Assembly: GCA_028023455.1 (NCBI GenBank) | Contig: JAQFVV010006471.1 | Span: 1,098,123-1,162,122 of the forward strand | Direction: 5' to 3' | Source of the DNA: Epiperipatus broadwayi | Lineage: Eukaryota > Onychophora > Udeonychophora > Euonychophora > Peripatidae | Length of the DNA stretch: 64,000 nt | In this document: piece after piece, positions 36,092 through 47,835 of the stretch | Layout of the letters: the number at the start of each line of letters is the position of its first letter | Position numbering within the stretch: the stretch's first letter is position 1 | The notes under the pieces: model-generated | Databases searched by the model: none | What the model was told of the DNA's origin: nothing | The model's input: the letters and a program-made list of their open reading frames with translations, nothing else | Position numbers and translations under genes: made by a program

Positions 36092-37176
36092 GGTTCTTAT
36101 AATGTAATCGGGCTTGGCCACTTCTGGCTCGCCAAAACACCTAACAAATGCCGTTTACAAGGCCTGACTTACGGCTATAGAAAACATCTATGTTTGTCTT
36201 AGCCATTAGAAGGCCAATGATGATGACATAATGCAGAAATAATATGGCCTATTTCTGCTTCGTGACAGTTACTGTGAATCCACACACTTATCTTTCGTGT
36301 ACAGTTTGATATATATATATGTGTGTGTAGTTTGATTAGTCAAATTTTTACAATACACGTTACACAATCTTTGTATTTGTAATGAATTTAAGAAACCTGA
36401 CTTTATAGTAATTTTCCAAATGGCCACACCCTTATTTAGAGAAGGTATAATGTGTAAAAGCTTGCCGAGGGTATGTCAAAACGAATTCAGCCGAGTTCAC
36501 GTCGTGTGAAATCTCATTTTCACGTGAAATACCATGTAGTTCATAAAATGGCTGGTTATCGCGTAACTTTTCCACAGTTGCCAAAAACAGAAGCTGAGTA
36601 TTTCTGCTGTCCAATAAAAATATACATGTTTTTTTGTAAATTTCATAGAAAGCACATATTATAAACATGTTTAATAAGTAAAGAAGACATTTATATGTGT
36701 TTGTTGTTGTTTAAAAAAGTTTGAGTTTCTTTATTTTGTCTGACTACAGTTACGATTTTGATATTTTTTATTTTAGCATTACGAACAACAGAACACTAAC
36801 CCTAACCCTAAAACTAACCCTAAAACTAACCCTAAACCTAACCCTAAAACTACCCTACACAGTTGTTTTGTTATGTCGAAAGCAATAATTAAGCGAAAGA
36901 CATCGCTAAATAGACATCGCAGAGTAGCTAAAAAGAAGGAATGATGATAATTTGTCCAAAAACAGCGATTTAAAAATAAAAAAAAAGGTTGTCGTTTACT
37001 AAATACAAAATTAAAATTAAAAAGGCATGAAAAAAAAAAGTTATAGCAATCAATAAATTAATAACCAAAAAAAACAGCGATTTAAAAATCACACGGCCCT
37101 GAAAACCATACATTGTATTGTTTTTGACTGCCAACAACGCCATCAAGTGGCCAAGTCCGATTACGTTATAATAACC
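36092..37176. mobile_element. Terminal-inverted-repeat element carrying a telomere-like array
   Basis: Seen: left end GGTTCTTATAATGTAATCGG continuing GCTTGGCCACTT, and right end the reverse complement of GGTTATTATAACGTAATCGG continuing ACTTGGCCACTT; about 33 of 38 bases match. The 1085-base interior is less A/T-rich than its surroundings, with a CCCTAA-type array, a direct repeat of AAACAGCGATTTAAAAAT (about 36963 and 37073), and two short frames starting MSKRIQ (36473) and MSKAIIK (36873). I recognise no transposase. No target duplication could be fixed, so the superfamily is unknown. Confidence 0.6.
36796..36856. repeat. Degenerate telomere-like array (CCCTAA / CCCTAAAACTAA)
   Basis: About 60 bases of ACCCTA-type units mixed with CCCTAAAACTAA units, the complement of TTAGGG-type repeats. 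It lies inside the 36.1-37.2 kb element, so it was probably moved with that element and does not mark a chromosome end. Confidence 0.85.
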
Positions 37177-38837
37177 GGTGAAAGCTGAACAAATCAATTG
37201 TAATCTGGTCAATCACATAACTCGATATTTATTTATGGCCAAAATATATGAAAAAAAAATCCAATACTTGGCTTTAGAAATATTCAGCTATCTGAAGAGA
37301 ATTTTCCAAATCACATACATCCAAATTTAAACCCAAATTATGGGCTTGGCAAATGAATGTATTAACTTTTAGATCTTATAGTAAAGGAAAGAAAAGTAAT
37401 TAAAAGTGGTTATGTTCTTGCAGAAATTGAAATTAATGAAAAAAAAAGACAAAACAATAAAAAAGAAATTGACAATATTTAAGAAGAAACAGCAATTAAT
37501 ATTTGAAATAAAATAAAAATGACTTATAGAAACTACTTTTTAACTAAAAATAAATATCATTATCACTCCTCAAAATATTTAATTAATTTTAAAATAGACA
37601 ATTTTTAAAAATATAAAGCTAAACCATAAATTTAACAACCATAGTTCCCTCACTAATAGTAAGTCATCATACTACTTTTTATTTTTGTTTCCACAATTAT
37701 CTTGCAACTATTAATTAAAGTTTTACCAATAATAGCTGGATACTCATTTACCAACCAATAGTATATAACTAGCTATTTCAGCTATGATTCAGTTATCTCG
37801 AAAAGAAAACAAACTAAATCTCTAAGTTTATAACCTGAAAAAATACCAGTCTTTAGCTACTACTGAAGCTGAGGATATACTAAACACTATATTATAAAAT
37901 TCTTCAGTTTTAAAAAATTTCTGATCGAAAATATATATATAAAAACAATAAATATTTTGTTTAATATAAATATATTTACAAATTTATAAAATAATATAAT
38001 AAAATCCTAACTTATCCAAAAGCTCCTAATGCTTTCTCTCTCTAGCTCTTGATCTAATTTTCCATGTGCAGTTGCATCAAAGAGAGAAAGAGAAAACTGT
38101 ATTCCTTTTCAAGAAGAACAGTTAGTTAGGAATTAGTAAAATGATGTAAGATAGGTTCTCTTAAAATACTTTATAAGTTTTTTTTTCATAACTCCAAATC
38201 CAATTATTGATAAAATAATATGACTCATTTCATTAATAATCTGTTTAGATATTACATTCTCATCTTCCTTTTCACTATCTTCATTATGACTTAAATTTTT
38301 TTTTTAAACATTTAAAAGCATTAGTCTACTTTTACTTTAAATAGGTCCTTATATAGCTTTAATTATATTTATTTTCAGTCTGTATTTCATTTGTCTTATT
38401 CATCATTTTGTCAAGTTCAACATCACTTTTTAGTATTATATTCATATAATAGTACTTTTTCTTTATTCAGTATTAGATACATTGTATATTTTTGTACAAT
38501 ATTTACTAACAATCCCATATAGATTAGTGTTGGAGACCTTTCTATGTATCAATAATATCTAACTGGAGTTTTTTTTGAAGACAAGTAATAAGTCAAGGTC
38601 TATATCACAAACTTCTATAATTAAACCATTTAATTTTGCAAACACTTTTTTATAAAGAATTCTGATCCATTTTCTTATTGAAGTTATAGCATTTTTAAAA
38701 ATTTTTCTATATGGTAGAGATTATGGCAGGCAAAAACTTTAAATGCTTTGCTCTGCAATTTTATTTTTAAAACATTTTAATTCTGAATATAATATGTATA
38801 TCTTACATCAAACATTTTGTTAAACATATATATATAA
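37177..38837. other. A/T-rich spacer, no feature recognised
   Basis: A small hairpin around CTCTCTCTAGCTC...GAGAGAAAGAG lies at about 38035-38095. Otherwise nothing is recognisable. Confidence 0.45.
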
Positions 38838-40584
38838 TGTGACGACCACGTAAAGTCGTAGACACACACATATATTTATTAATAAAATTAGAAAGTAATA
38901 AAGGTGAAATAAATTAGCTAATAAATTTTTTTTAAAAAAAGAAAGGAAGGAAAAGAAAAATTGAAATTCTAATGTCAAAATTACCGTGGATTTTGTAATA
39001 GTAAGAGAAGGGGAGGGGGGCTACATAAATAAAGAAATGTGTCTCTTTCTCTCTTATAAGTCAAATGCTAGAAATTATTTTTGTTTATTGTGGGAGAGGG
39101 GAAAAGGAAGCATAAAGAAATGCGTGTCTTCTCTCTCATTAAGAAAAAATATATTATAACAAATTAAAATAAATGTAAAACGTAAATGTGGAAAAAATGA
39201 ATGAATTGTAAATTTTAAATAAAATAAATGTAATATGGGATATATAAAAAGAAACAATATGGCCGTAGGTGTGAAAGTCTGTTGGACAAATTAAATTCCA
39301 CGGACAAAGAAATGTTATCAACGGAAGATCTTTGCCTGATCTGTTAAATTAATTGGGACTTACATTCCAGCCACTAATTAAATAAAGAAACATAATGATA
39401 AGAATTGGTTGGAAATCTAAGTCTTAATTAAAAAATTTTAAAAACAACGAACAAAGAAAGAGATTAATAAAATTACAATTTTTGGTCTGGCATTGCTAGT
39501 AGAGACTTTAGAGAAGCAACAGCTAAAAAGAAAATGGAAGAAGTGCGTAGCTAGTGGCGTTAAAGGGACGTAGGTTCGGATTCGAGCCGTCTCATCACTG
39601 ACTCACAATGTAAGATCTTTGCCTGACCTGCTAGAAGGACCGCCGCTTCTGTAGCTGTCGATGAAACTCAACCTAAAGAATCAACCAGCAAACTGGATGA
39701 AAATAACCCCACAAAGGGAGGAAGTTAATGGAGAACCTAAGGAATCAACAAGCAAAAACTGGAACGAAAATAACCCCACAATCTGAGGAAGTTAATCAAG
39801 AGCGCTTGGAAGAAATACCCATGGGACAATTACAACAAAGCCTAGGTAAAAGCATGCATGCATTTTCATTTGTCTACTATTTATAACTAAATATAAAATT
39901 AATGATTTGAGAAAATAGAACTCTATCAACAGGACTTTAAGAACTTTTACATCTGATCTATTTTCATATATTTATTATAGCCATGTATTTTATAAGTGTG
40001 TGTTTATTATTATTATTATAATGTAATTTTTTATATAAAGGGTGAATATATTATTAAACATATTTGTCATTAAATTTTGTATCCTTGCTTTATCCTCCTA
40101 TCACCAAGGTACGACAGGGGGGAAACTGTAATTAGTGATTAAAGGGGCATACTGATTTGTTTAAGATATTCATGTGCTGCTTGTTCGGGCGAAATCCCAA
40201 TTCTAAAAAATAAATAGCAAGCGCTGGACATTCGCTAAGTTTCTTTGAAATAGTTTGCTCTGTTCAGCAGCCGAGAGTTCTTGGCTGAGAAAAATAATGC
40301 CAAGATAATATGTACGTATTGCCTTGGGGTTCAGTCAAGGGTATAGATATGAAGTTAAATTTGTATCTGTATTAGCTCTCTGCTTGTATTGTAACGGCGT
40401 TGGTTAAATAATGAATAAGATAATAAAGAATCTAAGTTGAAAACAATAAATGGATAGAAAATATAAGTTATGAAAAGAATTAAAATATAATAAATAAGTA
40501 TAATATAGAATGAAATAATCGAAATAAATATAATTGAATACACAAATAATTAAGCAACCGTACGAAATAACCATTTCCGTTATA
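38838..40584. mobile_element. Solo-LTR-like repeat, copy 2 (TGTGATGACCACG family)
   Basis: It matches 26107-27921 end to end in the same orientation, with scattered substitutions and one fewer 67-bp unit. It starts TGTGACGACCACGTAAAGTC and ends CCATTTCCGTTATA, the terminal TGCA having decayed. Flanks are ATAA and ATAT, consistent with an aged ATAT duplication. No protein is encoded. Confidence 0.6.
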
Positions 40585-40598
40585 ATATATATATATAC

Positions 40599-41957
40599 TG
40601 TAAACAATCCATCCACCTTTAACAATTTAATTCATATTTATACTTGATACATTATTATTTTTTTATATATCTTATTTTTATTATTTACTTATAAGATTAT
40701 TTATTACCATTTTACTTTAGGTGATTATTTTCTTCTTTAACACCTACAGCAACAGATAATGCCTTCAAGAAGAGGGGTAGAGTACTATTGATAGATTAAC
40801 CATCAATGATATCTAGTCAGATAGAGTCTATACAAATGCACAACTCGACCATACTTCCTGGCTGCAACATCCCTTGATTGCTGGAACAACACCCTACATC
40901 CAAAGCATTTTATTTGTTTTGAGAACAGTCTCAGGTGCGATCTGACCATATGTTATATATAGCTGGCATGCTAGGACAGGCTTGAAATATCCCCAAGCTA
41001 ACTCCTACTCTTTATCAGGGGATCCAGTGCATTTACTTAACACATACAAATATTTATACCCTTAAATTAATGGTGAAACAGTAAGAAAAGAGAGAGAGCA
41101 CAGACCAAATGATAATTAAGCAAGCATTATTATTTATTCAAGCACATACATATTTAATATAATAAAATTCTATATAAAGAAAATATAAACAATTACCTTA
41201 AGGCTAAATTTTATGATTGTCCTTCATTGCAGTTCTTGTCACTTAAAATAAATAATATGTCTAGACAGTTTTATTTAAAATGTATTTGCCTACATTATCA
41301 TTAGTATCAATTTCCAACCAGTTGGCCTTTTGGTCTCCATATCGATGGTTTCATGGCATTCCTTCCATTCTTCTTGTCAAGACTGGGAGAGAGAGAATAT
41401 GTGTCAGAGTCTATTTCATTGTTTAGACATTGATTCCAGGTGAGGACAGTTGATGGAGCTGAGGACTTGGGACATGAAGCCCAGTCGAACACTCCTATAA
41501 TTCTGTGGCTTCTGCAGTGATATTGTTCGCAGCAGTAATGACTGGATTACTAAGGGTCACGTTAACTATGCCCTCAATTATAAATGGATCAATCAATTGG
41601 TGAATTCGAAACTTGCAATTAGAAACCCTGAACTTTGAAAACTCTGGACAACTTTTCAAAGACTGATTCTGTCTGAAGATCTCAATGAATGAATAAAAGA
41701 ATATAATAATAACCAAGCTGCAACTTTTATATCTAACGCTCCCATTGTTTATTTTCTTATCACTGTTTTAATTTTTATCATAACTTAAATCTAGTTTTAA
41801 TTAATTTTTACATTTTATTTTATCTAATCTTTACTAGATTCATCTAATATATTATAATTGCATTGCTGCCGATGAGATATTTTACAAAAGTTTCTTCTAC
41901 AAACTAATTTTATTTTAACATTTACATTTATTTAATTTTTTTAAAAACATTTATTCA
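40599..41957 (-). repeat. 3' LTR of the minus-strand LTR retrotransposon
   Basis: Plus-strand start TGTAAACAATCC, end TTTATTCA. On the minus strand it has a TATA box (GATATAAAAG) at 41725-41733 and an AATAAATAATAATGC poly(A)-signal region near 41130, in the right order for U3-R-U5. Confidence 0.7.
41725..41733 (-). promoter_or_regulatory. TATA box of the 3' LTR
   Basis: ATATAAAAG on the minus strand, about 225 bases from the U3 end, conserved in the other LTR. Confidence 0.45.
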
Positions 41958-43620
41958 TATGGGGAAGGGATTAGCTTAAACAAGCCTTACTGTGACAATC
42001 CTAAAAATATTCTATTAATTATTAAATGAATCGTTTATAAACATCACTGCGCCATGTCTTATAGATAATATGGAACTACACATAAGAAAGAGAACTCGCA
42101 GAGCTGACTAAAATGATAGCATTAGAAATGGAATACATGTCCGTCTTTGGACTGAAAGGCTTTATCATATATAAGAATCCGCTTGTATTTATAACAAGGC
42201 GGTATTCGAAGAGATGAGTGGTAAGGTTTCCATGGTATGTTTGCTGACGTTATCCAATGCAGAGCCTTAACAATCTAATATTTGTCCTGAGGTCGGTGCT
42301 ACTAATCCTCATTCTTAGACAAGTTACAAAGAGAAAATCCGGAACTTCCGGAGGAAAAAGTATGATAAAGCAAAATACGAATTCTTGAAAATGCTATCAT
42401 AAGTAAGCAACGTGAATATGGCATAAGTCTTAAATGACTAATGCATTAATTTTAAGCTTAAATTAAGTAATAATATCATGCGTAACGCCATGACAAAATA
42501 TTAACCCACTCAGCAACATACGTATAATCTTAGCAAATTAGGATGCCAAATATAGAAGAGGGGAAATATTATTTTCCTATTTTACAAGCCCCAAGTATTC
42601 TCAAACGATAATATACTATAAGCAAGTAAACACTCAATGGCATGAAAGTAATAAATAATTATTACTATAGATTAATAATCAGATTTATTTAGAGAACATA
42701 AAATGCATTTAAATCAATAGCGTCAACAACAGAATGTTTATCTTATCCCATAATATGACGTTTTTAAACAATCCACCATTAAGCATATATTTCAAAATAT
42801 TCAATCGAGCGAACTGTGTTCAAATAGGAAAATTTACATTTAACGATTCCCAAAAATATGGGAAAGGTGATTGAAAAGATATAAGTTCACTAGATTGAAA
42901 CATTAGCATACTAAAATTAATTCAATACATACATATTTAAAATAAGTTTTGCTGCATAAAATAAAATAACTAAAGCGTAAAACTTAAAAAACTAAAGATA
43001 GATTTAAAATACATAATTCTGTGCTAGTGTTTTATAGAATGAGATTTTTAAACTCTAGAGAGAAAATCATAAATTTAACAATGATGATAACTGAGCTTAT
43101 AGTCAGTTACCAGATAAATAAAGATTACATTATGAATATAATTAGAATTTAGGAATGAAATAAGGAATATAAAGAGTTCATTCTTCGGCAAAACGGATTA
43201 CCTTTAGAAGTTATGGCGGCTATTTAGAATAACGTATATGAAGTTTAGACGTGAAGGCATAGTCAACAAGGCACAATATTAATAAAATAATGATAGGCAT
43301 CTTTCAATAGTTCTTTCACAGTTAAACAGAATAGTTCTCAAGTAGCGATGGCATGGCAGAAAGGCAGGACAAAGGCAATCTAATATCAGGGAGGCAAATT
43401 ACTTCTACTCAGAATGCATTCCGTTTTCACTCTCTAATCAAACACAAGAGAATGAGTGATCTAAACTCATTTTGTACGTTCCTAGAACTTTTGCTCCTCC
43501 TATACTTGAAATTTGGCAATATTGGAAGATGTAAACAAATACGTTCCAGAAAGCATTATTTAACCTATTTCCTAAAATTGGAAATAGCTTTAAGAATATG
43601 ATTTTTGTTAGTTTGACTTA
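41958..43620. other. Unclassified, less A/T-rich insert within the LTR element interior
   Basis: Composition differs from the flanks, with blocks such as CCGGAACTTCCGGAGG near 42340. It may begin with TGTGACAATCC at 41991, an LTR-like terminus, and a TGTAAC-complement occurs near 43799, but no target duplication supports a boundary. No protein is recognisable. Confidence 0.35.
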
Positions 43621-44589
43621 AAACAATTAAATGAAAATGACATTTTAAATTGTAATAATACTTTCTAGGATTTTCTGGCATTGCTTTAGCTTTGCATTAT
43701 CATATTTATTTTCGTATCTGTAATACATATATGCACATATACAATTATCTAAGTGAAGGGAATTTACAAGCTTAGAAATAAAATATATTTAAGTTACAAT
43801 AATAAAACAACTGGTTAAACATAACCATTTTTAATAAACAGGGTGGAAGTTATACGTGTATGTGTGTGCCTAACATTCCTGGAGGACCAAATAAACATAT
43901 ATAAACTGGTTCAAACCCTACTTTAAAGGTCTGTAATGTCATCAGGCAGTGAAGCTAAATATGTACTACAGATTTACCACTTCAATATTGACTCTAAAAT
44001 AGTCTTATTTTATTTTATTTCATGTATCTATCTTTTATTCCATTTATTTACTTCATTTATCTGTCCTTTTATTTCCATTATCGGGTATTGATTCACTAAA
44101 AAAAATTTTTATTTTATTTTATTTATTTAACTCTATTTCCATTATTGTCATAATTCATGTATAAACTTTTTTAGTTGCCTAAATCTGTCCAATTACTATA
44201 ACCCTACTTAACTTTTGTTAGATAGTTCTTTAAGGTTTATTACGTATCTGCTCGGACCAGGAAATCATGACCTACTCCTAGACCTTGCTAGATGTTCTAG
44301 GCAGTTGTTTTCCAGATTGCAGCTGGTGTATGGATCATCCTTCCTTCTTTTAGGACTATGCAATTCTCTATATCCATTTGTTTTATCCCAATTATTTCTA
44401 TCTGAGCCGAAATTCATAATACACATATTTTTTTATTTCTAACGGTTTGAATCTCCTTTCTTTGGCTTCATAATTTACCTCAGGGTGCCTAATGCACTCA
44501 AGAGCTGGACCATTTTCTCAACTGTTTTCCTTTCTGTACATATTTTTAATTTAAAAATTTTGTTTACATTAGTGGGTTTATAATTTTTA

Positions 44590-45060
44590 TATGTGCATAC
44601 ATACTTGTGCTTTACTGTTCTATCCTATCAATATTAACACTTCTGATTTCTCCTCTCCTTCCTTGACTTTTAGCTTTATTACCTCTATTTTTTCTGTTAA
44701 CTTACTTATATTTGTTCTTTCTATTAACTTTTCATTCTCTTCTCATATTATTTCCATTCCCTCTTCCTGTTTATTTTAATTTTGTCTATTTTATCTGCTC
44801 ACTTATTTATATATTCTTATATTTTCTATTACTTTTCTATCTTCTCGTTGAGCTACCATCATTCCCTGTATCCACTGTTCTCATTCTTTTTTGAACATTT
44901 CTTCATGTTTCTTCAACTTTTCCACCAACAAACTGATGATTTCATTTATTTCTATGTTAATTCTTTATTTCAAGCCTCCATTTTTGTTTTAGCTCCAATA
45001 TGCCTTAATTTTAATTTTATACTTTCTTTTTTTTTATTTAAATATTTTAAATCAAATGAA
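44590..45060 (-). pseudogene. Gag-like N-terminal region, degraded
   Basis: On the minus strand this purine-rich stretch reads, across stops, as a Lys/Glu-rich protein with KLKKHEEMFKK, MMVAQREDRKVIENI and ISKLTEK. Known: gypsy-like gag proteins of invertebrates often have an MMVAQREDRK-type coiled-coil segment before ISKLTE..D.E.YL. The position, downstream of the primer site and 5' LTR, fits gag. No zinc knuckle was found. Plus-strand open frames in the same place (44591-45072) are its pyrimidine-rich mirror image and are not genes. Confidence 0.4.
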
Positions 45061-45374
45061 GTGTTTAAATAACCTCAAAACACTCTCAGTTCTCTCTAAT
45101 TCCCACCTGACTATCAATAACTCCCAATAAGAAATTTATTTATCTGGCCACTTTTTTCTCCACTCTTTTTTATTTACATTATATACCTTTTGTTTTTTAT
45201 TTTATATTTTTAATTATTTTATATTCTGAATATTATAATCTGTTAGCTTTGGTCTATTTCTCTTCTTACACTGCTCACTGATTTAAACTTCATTACCATG
45301 CTGCTTTGCATTTATTTGAATTTTTAGTGTTGAACTTTTAATTTTAATTATGCCAGGCCATTTATGTAACTTTG

Positions 45375-45392
45375 GCCCCACATTGGGTGCCA
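45375..45392 (-). promoter_or_regulatory. tRNA-Lys1,2-type primer-binding site
   Basis: TGGCACCCAATGTGGGGC on the minus strand, 16 of 18 bases identical to the tRNA-Lys1,2 primer site. Both differences are G-to-A or C-to-T at former CpG positions. It lies two bases from the LTR. Confidence 0.8.
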
Positions 45393-45394
45393 TT

Positions 45395-46751
45395 TATAAA
45401 TAATCCGCCCACCTTTAACAATTTAGTTTGTATTTATTCTTAATACATTATTATTTTTTTATATATCTTATTTTTATTATTTATTTATAAGACTTATTGA
45501 TTGCCATTTCACTTTATGCAATTATTTTCTTTAACGCCCATGGCAATGAATAGAGGGGTAGAATACCATTAATAAATTAACCATCAACAATATCTATGGC
45601 AAGATTGAGGCTATAGAAATGCAAACCTTGACCATATTCCCTAACACCCTACATCCAAACTATTTTATGTTTTGACAACAAAGTTCCAGGTGCCATATAA
45701 CCATATGTTATATATAGAAAGCATGCTTGGACAACAAGCACACATCTCTGGCACTTGAAATATCCCAAGCTAACTCCTACTCTTTATCAAGGGGTCCAGC
45801 ATATTTACTTATTACAAACAAATATTTATACCCTTAAATTAATAGTGACACAGTAACAAAAGAGAGAATGAAAATAGATCAAATGACAATTAAGCAAACA
45901 TTATTATTTATTCAAACACACACATATTTAATACAATGTAAAATAACTACATAAAGAAAATATAGACAATTACATTAAGGCTAAATTTTATGATTGTCCT
46001 TCATTAAAGTTCTTGTCATTTAAAATAAATAACATGACTAGACAGTTTTACTGACAGTATATTTACTTAGGTTTTCATTAGTATTAATTTCCAAGTGGTT
46101 GGCCCTTTGATCTCCATCAAGGGCTTCATGGCAGACCTTCCATTCTTTGTGTCAAGAATGGGAAAGTTTATGTGGCAGTCTACTTCACTATTTAGGCATT
46201 GGTTTCAGACAAGGACAGTTGATGGAGTGAGGACTCAGGGCATGAAGATCAGTTGAACACTCATGTTTTTCTAGTAGTGCATGCTTCTAATTCTGTGGTT
46301 TCTGCATTGATATTGTCTGCAGCAGTAATGACTGGCTCACTGAAGGTCACATTAACTATACTCTCAGTGATGAATAGATCAATCAACTGGTAAATTCAAA
46401 ACTAGCAATTAAAAACATTAAACTTTGAAAACTCTGGACAACTTTTCAAAGACTGATTTTCTGCTCTGAAGGACTGAATAAATGAATGAAAGAATATAAC
46501 AATAATCAAGCTACAATTTTTATATCTAACTCTCCCATTGTTTATTTCCTTATAGTTTTAATTTTTATCATAACTTAAATCTAGTTTTAATTAATTTTTT
46601 TATTTTATCTAATATCATCTAATATCTTATTGTCCAGGAATCTCCCAAATTAAATTGCATTCCTGCCAATGAGATATTTCACAAGTTTCTTTTACAAACT
46701 GCTTTTATTTTAACATTTTACATTTATTTAGTTTTTTTAAACATTTATTCC
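45395..46751 (-). repeat. 5' LTR of the minus-strand LTR retrotransposon
   Basis: Copy of 40599-41957, including the TATA-like GATATAAAAA near 46517. Its inner end TATAAATAATCC corresponds to TGTAAACAATCC with the terminal TG mutated. Confidence 0.7.
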
Positions 46752-47019
46752 TTGTTCTTTTTAATTAATAAAACGAAGAGAGAACAGGTTTTAAATTATT
46801 ATTTCTCCTGATTCCCCCCCCCACTCCACTCTTCAGAAATAGTTTTATTCTATTCTAAACAGGAAAAATGATGCAATAATTTTATTCTTACAAAATTATA
46901 TTTTAAAATCTACTTTTAAATATGTATATATTTTAACTATTCTTGTTTTTCTTAATAATTTGTTTATTTATTTTTTAAATTATCAAATATGTAATACAGA
47001 TATATGTTTGTTTTAGAAT
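46752..47019. other. A/T-rich spacer with a C-run
   Basis: A run of about ten C lies near 46814-46824. Otherwise I see nothing. Confidence 0.4.
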
Positions 47020-47835
47020 ATATATCTCGCTAGCATTACAATACACCCTCACAACCTGACACTGACTTTCCTATAGTCTTCTTCAGAGCTATGATATAAT
47101 CGTAAATAAAATAAATCTATAAATAATATAATAATTGCAATCAATAAAATTTTAAAAAATACAGAAAGATAAATAGCACAAAATAAAACTAAAATACATT
47201 AAATGTGTAACTAAAGTAAAAAAAAAAAAACATTTCTTTTGAAACTTTTTAAGAAACTGAGATAGTAATAGTAAGTAAGCTTAAAAAGGTTTATAATATT
47301 TATGATTACAGTTGTCAAATAAAAAGGTAAATACAAGAGAAAAATTATTAATAACAGACGGATGAATAAAAAAATAATAGATATTATATATAATATAAAA
47401 ATAAAAGGAATATATTTGTAATAAATGGATCAATATTGAACAAAGATATATATATATAAAGATAAAATCATAAATATTTTACTAATTTACAGATACGAAA
47501 ATTAGTTTTAGATTAATTTAATTTATAAAAATAGTAATAATTATAGGATATTAAAAAAATAATGAAAGAGATAGTATATTTAAATTGAAGATTATTCGTG
47601 AATACATGTATAATCTATATTTATTTTATTTTATATTTAATTTTATGTTTTATATTTAATTTCATTATATTTTGAGTAATTTATTTTTCTTATTTTTTTA
47701 ATTTTATTGACTGCATTTGTTTATATTATTTACATATTTATTTTATTTATCATTATATCATAGCGCTGAGGAAGACTGCAGGACACATCTAAACATCAGA
47801 TTGTGTGTGTATATATATATATAATTTTTTGCTAT
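47020..47835. repeat. Foldback element with CTGA(A/G)GA motif near both ends
   Basis: The left arm (about 47020-47155) and right arm (about 47700-47835) are inverted copies. Minus-strand ATCATAGCTCTGAAGAAGAC at the left corresponds to plus-strand ATCATAGCGCTGAGGAAGAC at the right. Each is followed by a stem-like segment and then a TCAG(A/G)TTGTG block. The centre is very A/T-rich. The CTGARGA...AAAC...TCAG arrangement recalls the terminal region of Penelope-like elements, but that link is tentative. Confidence 0.5.

Larger units (their letters stand above)
40599..46751 (-). mobile_element. LTR retrotransposon with tRNA-Lys-type primer site, interior degraded
   Basis: Seen: direct repeats 40599-41957 and 45395-46751 (about 1.36 kb each) enclose about 3.4 kb. 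Two bases beyond the left edge of the right copy, the minus strand reads TGGCACCCAATGTGGGGC. Known: this is the primer-binding site for tRNA-Lys1,2 (TGGCGCCCAACGTGGGGC) with two CpG-type transitions, placing the 5' LTR on the right. A purine-rich, Lys/Glu-rich gag-like region follows. I see no protease, RT, RNase H or integrase, and no polypurine tract next to the 3' LTR. The left part of the interior (41958-43620) looks unrelated and may be a later insertion. LTR divergence is roughly 10-15% by eye, so the element is old. Confidence 0.7.

Noticed and set aside
36796-36856. Telomere or chromosome end
   Set aside because: Only about 60 degenerate bases, internal to an inverted-repeat element, with unrelated sequence on both sides.
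26107-40584. The two TGTGATGACCACG repeats as the LTRs of a single 14.5-kb retrotransposon
   Set aside because: No primer site follows the left copy and no polypurine tract precedes the right copy. The interval holds a solo LTR with its own TSD, a complete-ended hAT and other insertions, with no gag-pol.
44591-45072. Overlapping plus-strand frames rich in Phe, Leu, Ser and Ile that look membrane-like
   Set aside because: They arise from a pyrimidine-rich strand opposite a purine-rich gag-like remnant; hydrophobicity is a composition effect.
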